A stretch of 64,000 bases of DNA, taken from assembly GCF_046845755.1 (NCBI RefSeq), contig NZ_CP177357.1:3720001-3784000 (forward strand). Reading direction: 5' to 3'. Below the pieces are notes generated by a model. It saw only the letters and a program-made list of their open reading frames with translations. It made no database searches and was not told the origin of the DNA. Both the position numbers and the translations under genes were made by a program. Below are positions 47,510-56,508 of the stretch, in pieces (the first letter of the stretch is position 1; every line of letters begins with the position of its first letter). The DNA is from Rubrivirga sp046845755. Lineage in GTDB: Bacteria > Bacteroidota > Rhodothermia > Rhodothermales > Rubricoccaceae.

Positions 47510-49274
47510 ACTCCTCCACACGCTCGCCGCGCTCGGCGCCGACGCCTGGGCGGTGCTTGGGACGCCCGTGCTGGCGTGGACCGTCGTCGCGCTGGCGGTC
47601 GAGGCCGCCGTGAGAATCGTGCGGGCGTCGGCCTCCGTTGGTCTGTGGGCGCGCGGGGCGTCGCTGGCGTTGCTGCCCGCGCTCGTGGTCGTCCCGCCCG
47701 TGCTCGCCCCGCTCGTGCCGACGCTGGCGCCCACCGCCCCGCCGCAAGCGCCGACGGGCGGCACCGAGATCTCCCTCAGCGCGCTCCCGGCCGTGTCGCC
47801 GGGCGTCGACGGGGTTGCTGTGGCGCTTGGCGGCCTCGCGCTGCTGGCGGCGCTCGCGTCCGTCGTCGCGCTCGTGCTTCTGGCGGGCGGCATCGTGTGG
47901 CTGGCACGGACGCGGCACGGGCTGCGGTCAGGCGACGCGACGCTTCGGCGCGAAGGGCGGGCGCTCGGCGCGCGGGTCGGCGTCCGTCGCCGCGTCGCGG
48001 TCGCGGCCGTGGAGCCGGCGTCGGCGCCGTTCACGATGGGGTGGCGCGAGCCGGTCGTCGCGGTGCCCGATGGGCTCGACGGCGAGGCCCGCGAGCTGGC
48101 GCTCGCCCACGAGCTGTCGCACGTCCGGCGCGCCCACTTCGGGTGGCACTTGGCCGAGCGCGCCGTCTGCGCCGCGTTCGTGTGGCACCCGCTCGTCTAC
48201 GTGCTGGCACGCGGGCTCGCGCTCGACCGCGAGCGGGTCGCGGACGCGGACGTGGTCCGCCTGTGGCCCGAGCGCGCCGCGAGCTACGGCCGCTTGCTCG
48301 CCCTCTTCTCGACCCGCCCGACCCCGGGGCTCGCGCTCGGCGCCTCCTCGTCCACCCTCATCCACCGCCTGACCGCCATGACCCACCCCCGTCCCGACCG
48401 CCCGCGCCTGGCGTGGCTCGTCGGCGCTGCCCTTCTCGTGGTGCCGCTCGTGTTCGCCGCCGCCGCCGTCCCCGACGCCCCGCTCGCGTCCCCACTGCCC
48501 GCGACGCCCGCCGACCCGGGGGCACCGGTCGCCGCCGACACGACCGACGACGCCATCGAGTCCGTCTCCGTCTGGCGCGGCGCCGCGGCGCCGCCGCGCA
48601 TCGAGATCCAGATGAAGGCCGGGACCTCGCTGCAGGACGCCGTCACCATCGCCGACCGCTACGCCGACGGCGACACCGAGGGCGAGCTCATCGTGGTCGC
48701 CGCGAGTGGCGAGCGGATCACGCGGTCGACGCTGGCGCTCGACGCGCTCCCCCCACCGCCGCCGCCGCCGCCCGCCCCGCCGCCGCCGCCTGCTCCGGCC
48801 CCGCCGCCACCGCCGAGCGCGCCGGCCCCGCCGCCCGCTCCTCCGGCCCCGCCCTCGCCCCCGCCCCCCCCACCGCCGATGCCGACGACACACGGGGACG
48901 ACATCGAGTCCGTTTCCGTTTGGAAAGGCGACGGCGCCCGCCCGCGCGTCGAGATCCGGATGAAGGCCGGGACCTCGCGCCGGACCGCCGTCGCGGTCGC
49001 CGACGAGTTCTCGGATGGCGACACCGAGGGCGAGCTCGTCGTGATCACCGCGAGCGGCGAGCGGATCACGCGGTCGACGCTGGCGCTCCCGGCCGCGCCG
49101 TCCCCGCCGCGCGCGCCCCGCGCCCCTGCGCCATCGATGAACGCGCCGACACCTCGCGCTGCGCCGACACCTCGCAGTGAGCCGACACCTCGCGCTGCGC
49201 CGACGCCCCGCGCTGCCCCGACGCCCCGCGCTGCCCCGACGCCTCGCGCCGCCCCGGTTCGGGACGGACGGTAA
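47502..49274 (+). CDS. M56 family membrane metallopeptidase with duplicated sensor domain
   Basis: 590 residues. Four or five membrane helices in the first 320 residues hold the cytosolic zinc motif LALAHELSHVRRAHFGWH (HExxH near 202) with VADADVVRL further on. The last helix ends near 335. The periplasmic part is not a penicillin-binding domain. It has two copies of one 60-70 residue domain (IESVSVWRGAAAPPRIEI ... GERITRSTLAL and IESVSVWKGDGARPRVEI ... GERITRSTLAL) joined by a Pro-rich linker, then a (PTPRAA)n tail from about 545. A new kind of signal sensor paired with the BlaI-like repressor is implied. The gene begins inside the end of the repressor gene. Confidence 0.9.
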   Translation: MPELLHTLAALGADAWAVLGTPVLAWTVVALAVEAAVRIVRASASVGLWARGASLALLPALVVVPPVLAPLVPTLAPTAPPQAPTGGTEISLSALPAVSPGVDGVAVALGGLALLAALASVVALVLLAGGIVWLARTRHGLRSGDATLRREGRALGARVGVRRRVAVAAVEPASAPFTMGWREPVVAVPDGLDGEARELALAHELSHVRRAHFGWHLAERAVCAAFVWHPLVYVLARGLALDRERVADADVVRLWPERAASYGRLLALFSTRPTPGLALGASSSTLIHRLTAMTHPRPDRPRLAWLVGAALLVVPLVFAAAAVPDAPLASPLPATPADPGAPVAADTTDDAIESVSVWRGAAAPPRIEIQMKAGTSLQDAVTIADRYADGDTEGELIVVAASGERITRSTLALDALPPPPPPPPAPPPPPAPAPPPPPSAPAPPPAPPAPPSPPPPPPPMPTTHGDDIESVSVWKGDGARPRVEIRMKAGTSRRTAVAVADEFSDGDTEGELVVITASGERITRSTLALPAAPSPPRAPRAPAPSMNAPTPRAAPTPRSEPTPRAAPTPRAAPTPRAAPTPRAAPVRDGR

Positions 49275-49280
49275 ATGAGA

Positions 49281-49314
49281 CCGCCCGCCCCGGCCAAGGA
49301 GCCGGGGCGGGCGG
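49281..49314. terminator. Long GC hairpin between convergent genes
   Basis: Perfect 14-bp stem (49281-49294 with 49301-49314) and a 6-nt loop CAAGGA, seven bases after the M56 stop. No T-run. Serves both the M56 gene and the minus-strand lipoprotein. Confidence 0.6.
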
Positions 49315-49354
49315 GGCCCGGGCACACACCCCCGGGCGACGGTCGACGCGCGGA

Positions 49355-49912
49355 CTAGCCGACCGCGATCGTGTACTCGAGCCGGACCGAGCAGTCGGTG
49401 CCGCCGTTCAGCGAGACGCTCTGGGACCCGGTGATGCCCTGGAAGCGGCCTTCGCGGTAGGCGTAGAGCCGCGTGTTCGTCCGGTCGTCCATCCGGCTGT
49501 CGCGGGTCGTGGCGCTGTCCCACTCGGTCGCGGCGAACACGACGCCGAACGCGCTGCCCTCCTGAGCGGGCCGCTGGAGGGTGGCCGTCTGGTTGACGCC
49601 GTGCGTGCGGCCCGTGAGGAGGGTGAGGTGGTTCTGGCCGGAGTTGTCGCCGTAGGTCCCGTTCGGGAACTGGAGCTCGGGGCCGACGCGCTGGTTGCCC
49701 TCGTCGACGAAGGAGATCTTGAACTGGAAGTCGCCGGGGTTGGAGGGGCTGTTCTCGCAGTCCCCGAGGACGCGGATCTGGTCGAGGTTGATGGAGACGT
49801 TGGCCATCGTCGGGCCGGACGGGCTCTCGGGGAGGGGCGTGTCTTCGGGGCCGGCGGCGTCGCAGGCGGCGAGGGAGACAGCGAGGGCGAGGAGGAGGGC
49901 GGTGCGGAGCAT
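49355..49912 (-). CDS. Beta-rich lipoprotein, unknown function
   Basis: 185 residues from the ATG at 49912. Lipobox LAAC after MLRTALLLALAVS. A tether DAAGPEDTPLPESPSG is followed by a beta-sandwich-like domain (ANVSINLDQIRVLGDCENSPSNPGDFQFKISFVD ... TATLQRPAQEGSAFGVVFAATEWD) and a final strand DCSVRLEYTIAVG. Two Cys could pair. It recalls a C2/PLAT-like or lectin fold but cannot be assigned. Divergent from the sigma factor gene. Confidence 0.7.
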   Translation of the reverse strand: MLRTALLLALAVSLAACDAAGPEDTPLPESPSGPTMANVSINLDQIRVLGDCENSPSNPGDFQFKISFVDEGNQRVGPELQFPNGTYGDNSGQNHLTLLTGRTHGVNQTATLQRPAQEGSAFGVVFAATEWDSATTRDSRMDDRTNTRLYAYREGRFQGITGSQSVSLNGGTDCSVRLEYTIAVG

Positions 49913-50025
49913 GGGAGCGGGGGTAGGGGAGGAAGGTGACGGACGGGCCGCCACCCCCTAGCGCCCCGCCTGACGCCCGAACCGATCACTACCCCTAGTT
50001 TTTGTTCACGTTCGCCCTGCCGCCT

Positions 50026-50586
50026 GTGTCCAACTCCGACGTGACCGAACTGCTCGCCGATCTCCGCGATGGGGACGCCAGCGCCGTGGACGCCATCCTG
50101 CCGCGCGTCTACGCCGAGCTCCAGGACCTCGCGCACCGCCAGCTCGGCCGCGAGCGCGACGGCCACACCCTCAACACGACCGCGCTCGTCCACGAGGCCT
50201 ACCTCAAGCTCGTCCGCCAGGACCGCGTCGACTGGCAGAGCCGGGCGCACTTCCTGGGCGTCGCCTCGATCGCCATGCGGCGGATCCTGGTGAACTACGC
50301 CCGGGACCGGCGCGCTGAGAAGCGCGGCGGCGACGAGATCGCGGCGACGTACGAGGATGGCGCCGTCGGCCGCGTCGCCCGGGCCGACGAGCTGCTGGCG
50401 CTCGACGAGGCGCTCGACCGACTGGCGGCGCGGTCCGAGCGCTCGGCGAAGGTGGTCGAGATGTGGTTTTTCGGTGGGCTCACGCACGTCGAGATCGCCG
50501 AAGCCCTCGGCATCTCCGAGCCGACGGTCCGCCGCGACTGGCGGGCCGCGAAGGCGTGGCTGAGCCACGAACTGAACGGCGTGTGA
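50026..50586 (+). CDS. ECF-like sigma factor (HTH_sigma-70 type) with kinase partner
   Basis: 186 residues from the GTG at 50026 (TTG at 50002 is an alternative). Region 2 reads PRVYAELQDLAHRQLGRERDGHTLNTTALVHEAYLKLV, characteristic of the ECF-like group abundant in Planctomycetes, Acidobacteriota and Rhodothermota. Region 4 includes LDRLAARSERSAKVVEMWFFGGLTHVEIAEALGISEPTVRRDWRAAKAWLSHEL. It is followed after 47 bp by a Ser/Thr kinase with TPRs, a well-known pairing in which phosphorylation may control the sigma factor. Confidence 0.9.
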   Translation: MSNSDVTELLADLRDGDASAVDAILPRVYAELQDLAHRQLGRERDGHTLNTTALVHEAYLKLVRQDRVDWQSRAHFLGVASIAMRRILVNYARDRRAEKRGGDEIAATYEDGAVGRVARADELLALDEALDRLAARSERSAKVVEMWFFGGLTHVEIAEALGISEPTVRRDWRAAKAWLSHELNGV

Positions 50587-50633
50587 TCGGTCGGGCCGCC
50601 GTTCCGGGCGTCTGGGGTACCCTCCCCCTGAGC

Positions 50634-53129
50634 ATGGCCGACGTCACCAACCGCTGGACCCAAGTACAAGCGCTCTTCGAGCGCGCCCTCGACCGCCCGC
50701 CCGACGAGCGGACGGCCTGGCTCCGTGCGGCCGCCGGCAACGATCCCGACCTCTACACCGAGGTGGCCAACCTGCTCGAGGGCTACGACCACCAGCACAC
50801 CCTACTCGACGGCCGCGCCACCGACCTGTTCTCGGACCGTGCCCTCGACGACGCGCTCGTCCCGAGCCACACCGGCGAGCGCGTTGGGTCGTGGGTGCTC
50901 CGCGAGCGGATCGGGACGGGCGGGATGGGCGCCGTCTACCGCGCCGACCGCGCCGACGGGTTCGAGCAGACGGCCGCGCTCAAGCGCCTCAAGCCGGGCA
51001 TGGACTCCGACGCCGTGCTCGCGCGGTTCCGCGCCGAGCGCCAGATCCTGGCCCGCCTCGAGCACCCCGGGATCGCGCGGCTCCTCGACGGCGGCGTGGC
51101 GTCGGACGGCCGCCCCTACTTCGCGATGGAGCTCGTCGAGGGCGAGCCCATCACCGACGCCGCCGACGACCGGCAGCTCGGCGTCGAGGCCCGGCTGGCG
51201 CTGTTCGCGCGCGTCTGCGACGCCGTCGCGTACGCCCACCAGAACCTGGTCGTCCACCGCGACCTCAAGCCGTCGAACGTGCTCGTCACGCCCGCCGGGG
51301 CGCCCAAGCTCCTCGACTTCGGGATCGCCCGCGTGCTCTCCGACGACGACGCGCACCTCACACAGACCGGCCACCGCCTGCTGACGCCCGCGTACGCCGC
51401 GCCCGAGCAGGTCCGCGGCGAGCCGCCGACGACGGCGACCGACGTGTACGCGCTCGGCGGCCTGCTGTACCGGCTGCTGTGCGGCGCCGCGCCCCTCGAC
51501 ACGGGCGGGAGCCGGGCCCAGGCCGAGCGCGCCGTCTTGGAGGGCCAGCCCGAGCGCCCGAGCGCCCGCGTCACAGACGCCGCCGCTTGCCAGCGGGGGA
51601 CGACCGCGGCGGCCCTCGCCAAGCGGCTCCAGGGCGACCTCGATACGATCTGCCTCAAGGCGCTCCGGACCGAGCCCGAGCGCCGCTACGGCTCGGCGGC
51701 CGAGCTGGGCGCCGACGTCCGGCGCCACCTCGCGGGCCAGCCCGTCGCGGCGCGGCCGGCGACGCGGCGCTACCGCGCGCGCCTGTTCGTGCGCCGCCAC
51801 CGCGCGGGCGTGCTGGCGACCGCCGCGGCCGTGCTCGTCGCCGTCGCGCTGACGGCATTTTACACGACGCGCGTGGCCGCCGAGCGCGACCGCGCCGAGA
51901 GTGAGGCCCGGCGCTCCGACGAGGTCGTCGGGTTCCTCCAGACCCTGCTCCTCAGCGCGAGCCCGTACGAGGAGCCCGGTGAGGAACTGACGGCCCGCGA
52001 GCTGGTCGACCGGGGCGCCGAGCGGATCGGCGAGCTCGCCGATGAACCCCAAACGCAAGCCGCACTCCAGGTCCTCATCGGCGACGTCTACCTCGACCTG
52101 GGCCGTGCCGAGGACGCCATCCCGCTGTACCGGGGCGCGCTCGCGACACGCCAGGCACTTGGGCTCCGGGTCGAAGCCGCCAACACGGCCCGCCAGCTTG
52201 GCCGCGCGCTCCGCGACGTGGAGCAGTACGATGAGGCGGAGCGGCTCCTTCGCCAGTCGCTCGCCAACCTCGAAACGCTCGGCGCCGACCCCGCCGACAT
52301 TGCGTTCACGCGGCGCCACCTCGGCTCGCTCATCCGCGACCGCGGTGACTACGAGACGGCCGAGTCGATGTACCGCGAGGCGCTCGCGACGGCCCGCACC
52401 CTCCGCCCTCCCGACCTCGAGCTGGAGGAGGACATCACGACCAGCCTAGTCATCGTCCTTCGCGCGCAGGACAAGGACGGCGAGGCGCTCGACCTGATGG
52501 GGGAGATGGTCGAGTCCGGCCGGCGCACCTACCCCGATGGCCACCCGATGCTCGCGACCTCGCTCTCCACGTATGCGACGCTCCTCAGCCGGGCGGAGCG
52601 TGGCGACGAGGCGGTCGCGGCCGCTCGCGAGGCGTATCGGATGTTCCGAGCGGCCCACCCCGACACGACGCACCCCGACATCGCCGCCGCCGTCCAGGGC
52701 CTCGGCATCGCGTATCGCGCCGACGGCCGGCTCGCCGAGGCCGACGCCGCGTACGTCGACGCCGTCGGGCGGCTGCGCGCGGCGCACGGGCCCGGCGACC
52801 CCCGCGTCCTGGCGGCCATGAGGGCACACGGGACGTTGAAGGAGGAGCGCGGGGACCCCGAGGCGGCCGCCGTGATCTACCGCGAGGCCGCGCGCAACGC
52901 TCGCAGTCTGCCGCGCCAGGAGGCCATCCTGTGGTCGTACCTCGCCGACAACCGGGCCCGGGCGAGGGCGTGGCCCGAGGCACAAGCCGCCTTCCACCGG
53001 TCGGTCGCCGTCTTGCGCGCGGAGGGGCTGGACGACGACCTCGACGGGGTCGTCACCGACTTTGCCGACGCGGCGCGCGAGGTGGGGCGTCCCGACCTCG
53101 CCGACGCCGCGTTGCGCGAGCGGCCCTAG
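50634..53129 (+). CDS. Ser/Thr protein kinase with C-terminal TPR region
   Basis: 831 residues. A 90-residue helical N-terminus (RWTQVQALFERALDRPPDERTAWLRAA) is followed by the kinase domain (about 85-360): IGTGGMGAVY, catalytic Lys in AALKRLK, HRDLKPSNVL, LDFGIA (DFG), and APEQVRGE. One membrane helix near 390-410 follows a basic stretch. From 470 to the end there are about eight TPR-like repeats (LQVLIGDVYLDLGRAEDAIPLYRGAL and others), placed outside the cytosol if the helix spans once. It probably acts with the ECF sigma factor encoded just upstream. A TACCCT at 50619 could be its own -10. Confidence 0.92.
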   Translation: MADVTNRWTQVQALFERALDRPPDERTAWLRAAAGNDPDLYTEVANLLEGYDHQHTLLDGRATDLFSDRALDDALVPSHTGERVGSWVLRERIGTGGMGAVYRADRADGFEQTAALKRLKPGMDSDAVLARFRAERQILARLEHPGIARLLDGGVASDGRPYFAMELVEGEPITDAADDRQLGVEARLALFARVCDAVAYAHQNLVVHRDLKPSNVLVTPAGAPKLLDFGIARVLSDDDAHLTQTGHRLLTPAYAAPEQVRGEPPTTATDVYALGGLLYRLLCGAAPLDTGGSRAQAERAVLEGQPERPSARVTDAAACQRGTTAAALAKRLQGDLDTICLKALRTEPERRYGSAAELGADVRRHLAGQPVAARPATRRYRARLFVRRHRAGVLATAAAVLVAVALTAFYTTRVAAERDRAESEARRSDEVVGFLQTLLLSASPYEEPGEELTARELVDRGAERIGELADEPQTQAALQVLIGDVYLDLGRAEDAIPLYRGALATRQALGLRVEAANTARQLGRALRDVEQYDEAERLLRQSLANLETLGADPADIAFTRRHLGSLIRDRGDYETAESMYREALATARTLRPPDLELEEDITTSLVIVLRAQDKDGEALDLMGEMVESGRRTYPDGHPMLATSLSTYATLLSRAERGDEAVAAAREAYRMFRAAHPDTTHPDIAAAVQGLGIAYRADGRLAEADAAYVDAVGRLRAAHGPGDPRVLAAMRAHGTLKEERGDPEAAAVIYREAARNARSLPRQEAILWSYLADNRARARAWPEAQAAFHRSVAVLRAEGLDDDLDGVVTDFADAAREVGRPDLADAALRERP

Positions 53130-53692
53130 GCCCCGTCGATGAGCCGCTGCAGGACGGCTCCGAGGTGGCCGACGATCGCCTCCTCGTCGCCCGCCAGCAC
53201 GGACGCCCCGACCACGTCGCGCGTCAGCGTGAACCCGAACAAGATGGCCGTGATGAGCCCGGCGCGCTCGCGGGCGTCCGGCCCGCCGAGCCAGTCCGCG
53301 AGCGGCGTCGCCACCTGTTCGGCGAGCGCCGCCCGGAGCACGCCGCCGGCCTCGGGGTGCGGCGCCGAGTGCAAGAGGACGAGCGTCGGGTCGAACCCGG
53401 TGCGGCGGGGGCGGACGAGGTAGCGCGCCAGCCGGTCGCCCAGCGTTGCCCGGTCGCCCACGAGCAGGTCGCCGATCGTGAAGCTGTCGCCGACGACCTC
53501 GGCGAACAGGCCCAGCTTGGAGCCGAAGTAGCGGTTGATGAGCGCCGCGTTCACACCCGCGTCGCCCGCGATTTGGCGGACGCCGACCTGGCCGTAGCCG
53601 GCCTGCGACAGGTGGCGCCGGGCGGACGCGAGCAGCTTGGCCCGGGTGGCGGCACGGTCGCCGGTGATGGGCGGACGGGGGCGGTCGGCCAT
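53126..53692 (-). CDS. TetR family transcriptional regulator
   Basis: 188 residues. N-terminal HTH: AATRAKLLASARRHLSQAGYGQVGVRQIAGDAGVNAALINRYFGSKLGLF, a clear TetR signature. The ligand-binding part (60-188) is divergent, with RTGFDPTLVLLHSAPHPEAGG. Its end overlaps the kinase gene end by 4 bp on the opposite strand. Divergently read from pyrH, whose promoter region it could control; the usual TetR target is an adjacent gene, and no efflux gene is nearby. Confidence 0.9.
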   Translation of the reverse strand: MADRPRPPITGDRAATRAKLLASARRHLSQAGYGQVGVRQIAGDAGVNAALINRYFGSKLGLFAEVVGDSFTIGDLLVGDRATLGDRLARYLVRPRRTGFDPTLVLLHSAPHPEAGGVLRAALAEQVATPLADWLGGPDARERAGLITAILFGFTLTRDVVGASVLAGDEEAIVGHLGAVLQRLIDGA

Positions 53693-53858
53693 GCGAGCGC
53701 AGAGGGAGAAGGGACAGCAAAGTAAACCACCGGTGACCGTCTTCCGAATCCGCGACGAACTCCGGATCACACGGCCGGCACCCGGGACAACGCGCGAGCC
53801 GGCCGGACCGGTACACGCCCGTGCGGCGTACCTTTCGCCCGCCCCCTCACCGCCGCCC

Positions 53859-54641
53859 ATGTCCCCCGACGCCGACGACCCGTCGCACCGCCCCGACGGC
53901 CTCCGCTACCGCCGCGTGCTCCTCAAGCTGAGCGGCGAAGCGCTCCTCGGCGAGCAGGAGTTCGGGATCGATCACGCCGTGCTCGGCCAGTACGCCGCCG
54001 ACGTCAAAGAGGCCGTCGACGCCGGCGCCGAGGTGGCGCTCGTCATCGGCGGGGGCAACATCTTCCGCGGCGTCTCGCCCGAAGGCTCCAAGATGTCGAG
54101 CCGCGCGCACGCCGACTACATGGGCATGCTGGCGACGATGATCAACGCGATGGCGCTCCAGGACGCGCTCGAGGGGGTCGGCCTGCACACGCGCCTGGTC
54201 TCGGCCATCGACATGAACGAGATCGCCGAGCCCTTTATCCGCCGCCGCGCCATCCGGCACCTCGAAAAGGGCCGCGTCGTCGTGTTCGGCGCCGGCACCG
54301 GGCACCCCTACTTCTCGACCGACACCGCCGCCGCGCTTCGCGCCTCGGAGATGGACGCCGAGGTGATCCTGAAGGGCACGCGCGTCAACGGCGTGTTCAC
54401 GGCCGACCCCGAGACGGACGCCGACGCCCAGCGCTACAGCTCCATCCACGGCGGCGAGCTGATCCAGCGCGACCTCCAGGTGATGGACCTGACGGCCGTC
54501 ACGCTCGCGAAGGAGAGCGGCCTGCCGATCTTGGTCTTCGACATGAACGAGCCCGGCGCCTTTGCCCGCGTACTCCGGGGCGACGACCTCGGCACGACGG
54601 TCCACTGGGACGCCGCCGCCGAGCCCGTCGTCCTCGCCTAG
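53859..54641 (+). CDS. pyrH: Uridylate kinase
   Basis: 260 residues. PyrH makes UDP from UMP in pyrimidine synthesis. Motifs: RVLLKLSGEALLG, VALVIGGGNIFRG, DYMGMLATMINAMALQDALE, FGAGTGHPYFSTDTAAALRASE, and DLTAVTLAKESGLPILVFDMNEPG. The N-terminus has about 17 residues before the first strand. Its own promoter is likely (TACCTT at 53829-53834 with a short leader). frr follows after 49 bp. In many genomes pyrH follows tsf directly; here a 7-kb block intervenes. Confidence 0.97.
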   Translation: MSPDADDPSHRPDGLRYRRVLLKLSGEALLGEQEFGIDHAVLGQYAADVKEAVDAGAEVALVIGGGNIFRGVSPEGSKMSSRAHADYMGMLATMINAMALQDALEGVGLHTRLVSAIDMNEIAEPFIRRRAIRHLEKGRVVVFGAGTGHPYFSTDTAAALRASEMDAEVILKGTRVNGVFTADPETDADAQRYSSIHGGELIQRDLQVMDLTAVTLAKESGLPILVFDMNEPGAFARVLRGDDLGTTVHWDAAAEPVVLA

Positions 54642-54690
54642 CTTTTCCCGGCTGGCGGACGCCAGCGCCTCCACCCGACCGACTTCCGTC

Positions 54691-55260
54691 ATGATCGACT
54701 CTTCCCTCCAGGACGCCCTCGACGAGGCCGAGCTGGACATGGACGCCGCCCTCGACCACCTCGTCCACGAGCTCAACACCATCCGCGCCGGCCGCGCGAA
54801 TGCCCAGATGCTCGACAGCGTCCGCGTGGAGGCCTACGGCGTCACGGTCCCGCTCAACCAGGTCGCCAACACGGCCGCGCCGCAAGCGGACCTCATCACG
54901 GTGACGCCCTTCGACAAGGGCACCATCGGCGCCATCGAGCGCGGGATCACGAACGCCAACCTCGGGCTCAACCCGACCAACAACGGCTCGCAGATCCTTC
55001 TCGCGATCCCGCCGCTCACCGAGGAGCGCCGCCGCGACCTCGCCAAGAGCGCGCGTGCCAAGGGCGAGGAGGCCAAGATCTCGATCCGCAACGCGCGCCG
55101 GAGCGCCAAGGACGCCATCAAGAAGACGGCGAACGCCGAGTCGCTCTCCGAGGACATGCAGTACGAGGCCGAGGAGTCGCTCCAGGCGATGACCGACAAC
55201 TACGTCGGGCGCGTGGACCGGACGATGGAAGCCAAGGAAAAGGACATCATGAAGGTCTGA
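54691..55260 (+). CDS. frr: Ribosome recycling factor
   Basis: 189 residues. RRF splits post-termination ribosomes with EF-G. Motifs: HLVHELNTIRAGRANAQMLD, VPLNQVANTAAPQADLITVTPFDK, AIERGITNANLGLNPTNNG, IPPLTEERRRDLAK, and a long three-helix bundle to the end. Complete and of the usual length. Co-transcribed with pyrH; a GCTGGC/GCCAGC hairpin lies in the gap. Confidence 0.97.
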   Translation: MIDSSLQDALDEAELDMDAALDHLVHELNTIRAGRANAQMLDSVRVEAYGVTVPLNQVANTAAPQADLITVTPFDKGTIGAIERGITNANLGLNPTNNGSQILLAIPPLTEERRRDLAKSARAKGEEAKISIRNARRSAKDAIKKTANAESLSEDMQYEAEESLQAMTDNYVGRVDRTMEAKEKDIMKV

Positions 55261-55366
55261 GCCCGGCGCGGCGGGGGCGGCCGGTGGCGGCGCGCGTCAG
55301 CGCCCCCTCGATCTTCGGCGATCCTTTGGACGCGCGCGGCGCGCGGCTCTGTAGATTTCCGTCCCC

Positions 55367-55453
55367 GGAGAGGTGCCCGAGTGGCTGAAGGGGCACGCCT
55401 GGAAAGCGTGTGTGCGGGTAACCGTACCGAGGGTTCGAATCCCTCTCTCTCCG
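55367..55453 (+). tRNA. tRNA-Ser (anticodon GGA)
   Basis: 87 nt class II tRNA. Acceptor GGAGAGG with TCTCTCC (one G-U), anticodon stem CACGC/GCGTG with loop CTGGAAA, long variable arm (TGTGCGGGTAACCGTACC), T loop TTCGAAT. Discriminator G as required for Ser. CCA is not encoded. Confidence 0.97.
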
Positions 55454-55457
55454 CGAC

Positions 55458-55491
55458 GACCGCCCCGCCGGCTCTTGCTGGCGGGGCGGTC
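55458..55491 (+). terminator. Hairpin after tRNA-Ser
   Basis: Perfect 12-bp stem GACCGCCCCGCC/GGCGGGGCGGTC with a 10-nt loop, five bases after the tRNA. No T-run, as in most hairpins here. Confidence 0.6.
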
Positions 55492-55547
55492 CTGTATCGG
55501 GCCCGGACTGCGGCTAGCTTCGACCCGCACCACACACAGACACGCCG

Positions 55548-56423
55548 ATGCTCCGCAGCATGACCGGGTTCGGGCGGGGGACGGCGACCGCCGACGCCGC
55601 CGACGCCACCGTCGAGGTCCGCACCGTCAACGGCCGCTACGCCGAGGCGACGGTGCGCGGGCTCGGCCCGCTCGCGGAGCACGAGACGGCCATCCAGACC
55701 ATCGTCAAGGCGGCCATCGGGCGGGGCACGGCGACCGTCCACGTCTCGGCGAGTGCGGGCGCGGCGGGCGGGATCCGCGTGGACCGCGAGGCAGCCCGGG
55801 CGCGCGGCGCGCTGCTCCGCGAGGCGGCGACGGCGGCCGGGCTGACGCCCGAGGCCGTCACCCTCGCGGACGTGCTGGCGGGCAACGGCGTCTTGGTCTC
55901 GGCGCCGGACGCGGGCGGCGTCGAGGCCGCCTGGGCCGCGACGCAAGCGGCGCTGGCGGATGCCCTCGCTCGGCTCGACGCCATGCGGACGGCCGAGGGC
56001 GCCGCGCTCGCCGACGACCTCGGCGCGCGCGCCGACGCCATCGAGGCGGCCACGGCCGAGGTCGAGGCCAAGGCCCCGGCGCGGCTCGACGCCGCCCGCG
56101 AGCGGCTGGGCGAGCGGCTGGCGGAGTTCGTGGCGGCGGGCACGCTGGAGCCGGGGCGGCTCGAGGCCGAGGCCGTCGTGCTCGCCGACAAGCTCGACGT
56201 GACCGAGGAGACCGTCCGCCTGCGCTCCCACCTCGACCAGTTCCGCCAGGCCCTCGGCGCCGACGAGCCGGTCGGCCGCCGCCTCAACTTCCTGTCGCAG
56301 GAGATCGGCCGCGAGGTCAACACGATCGGCTCGAAGGCCAACGACGCCGAGCTGACCCGGCTCGCGGTCTCGATGAAGGAGGAGGTCGAGAAGATCCGCG
56401 AGCAGGTCCAGAACGTCGTGTGA
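55548..56423 (+). CDS. yicC: YicC family endoribonuclease
   Basis: 291 residues. YicC/YloC proteins are RNA endonucleases that affect small RNA turnover in E. coli. Hallmarks: MLRSMTGFGRGTA, VEVRTVNGRYAEATVRG (N-terminal domain), and the DUF1732 end HLDQFRQALGADEPVGRRLNFLSQEIGREVNTIGSKANDAE. The linker helix LDAARERLGERLAEFVA is Ala-rich. The gene precedes gmk, rpoZ and coaBC, an order widely conserved in bacteria. Confidence 0.95.
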   Translation: MLRSMTGFGRGTATADAADATVEVRTVNGRYAEATVRGLGPLAEHETAIQTIVKAAIGRGTATVHVSASAGAAGGIRVDREAARARGALLREAATAAGLTPEAVTLADVLAGNGVLVSAPDAGGVEAAWAATQAALADALARLDAMRTAEGAALADDLGARADAIEAATAEVEAKAPARLDAARERLGERLAEFVAAGTLEPGRLEAEAVVLADKLDVTEETVRLRSHLDQFRQALGADEPVGRRLNFLSQEIGREVNTIGSKANDAELTRLAVSMKEEVEKIREQVQNVV

Positions 56424-56508
56424 GGGATGACGAGGGGGCCGGCATGGTGGCCTGTCCCGACTCCCGTTGCCGCATCCCTCCGCCCCGCATCCCCCATCCC
56501 TCTCTCTC

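Noticed and set aside
46058..48034. A 658-codon minus-strand frame over tsf and blaI
   Set aside because: Antisense to clearly real genes and crosses a strong terminator.
47502..49274. Naming the M56 protein BlaR1
   Set aside because: No penicillin-binding domain and no beta-lactamase gene nearby.
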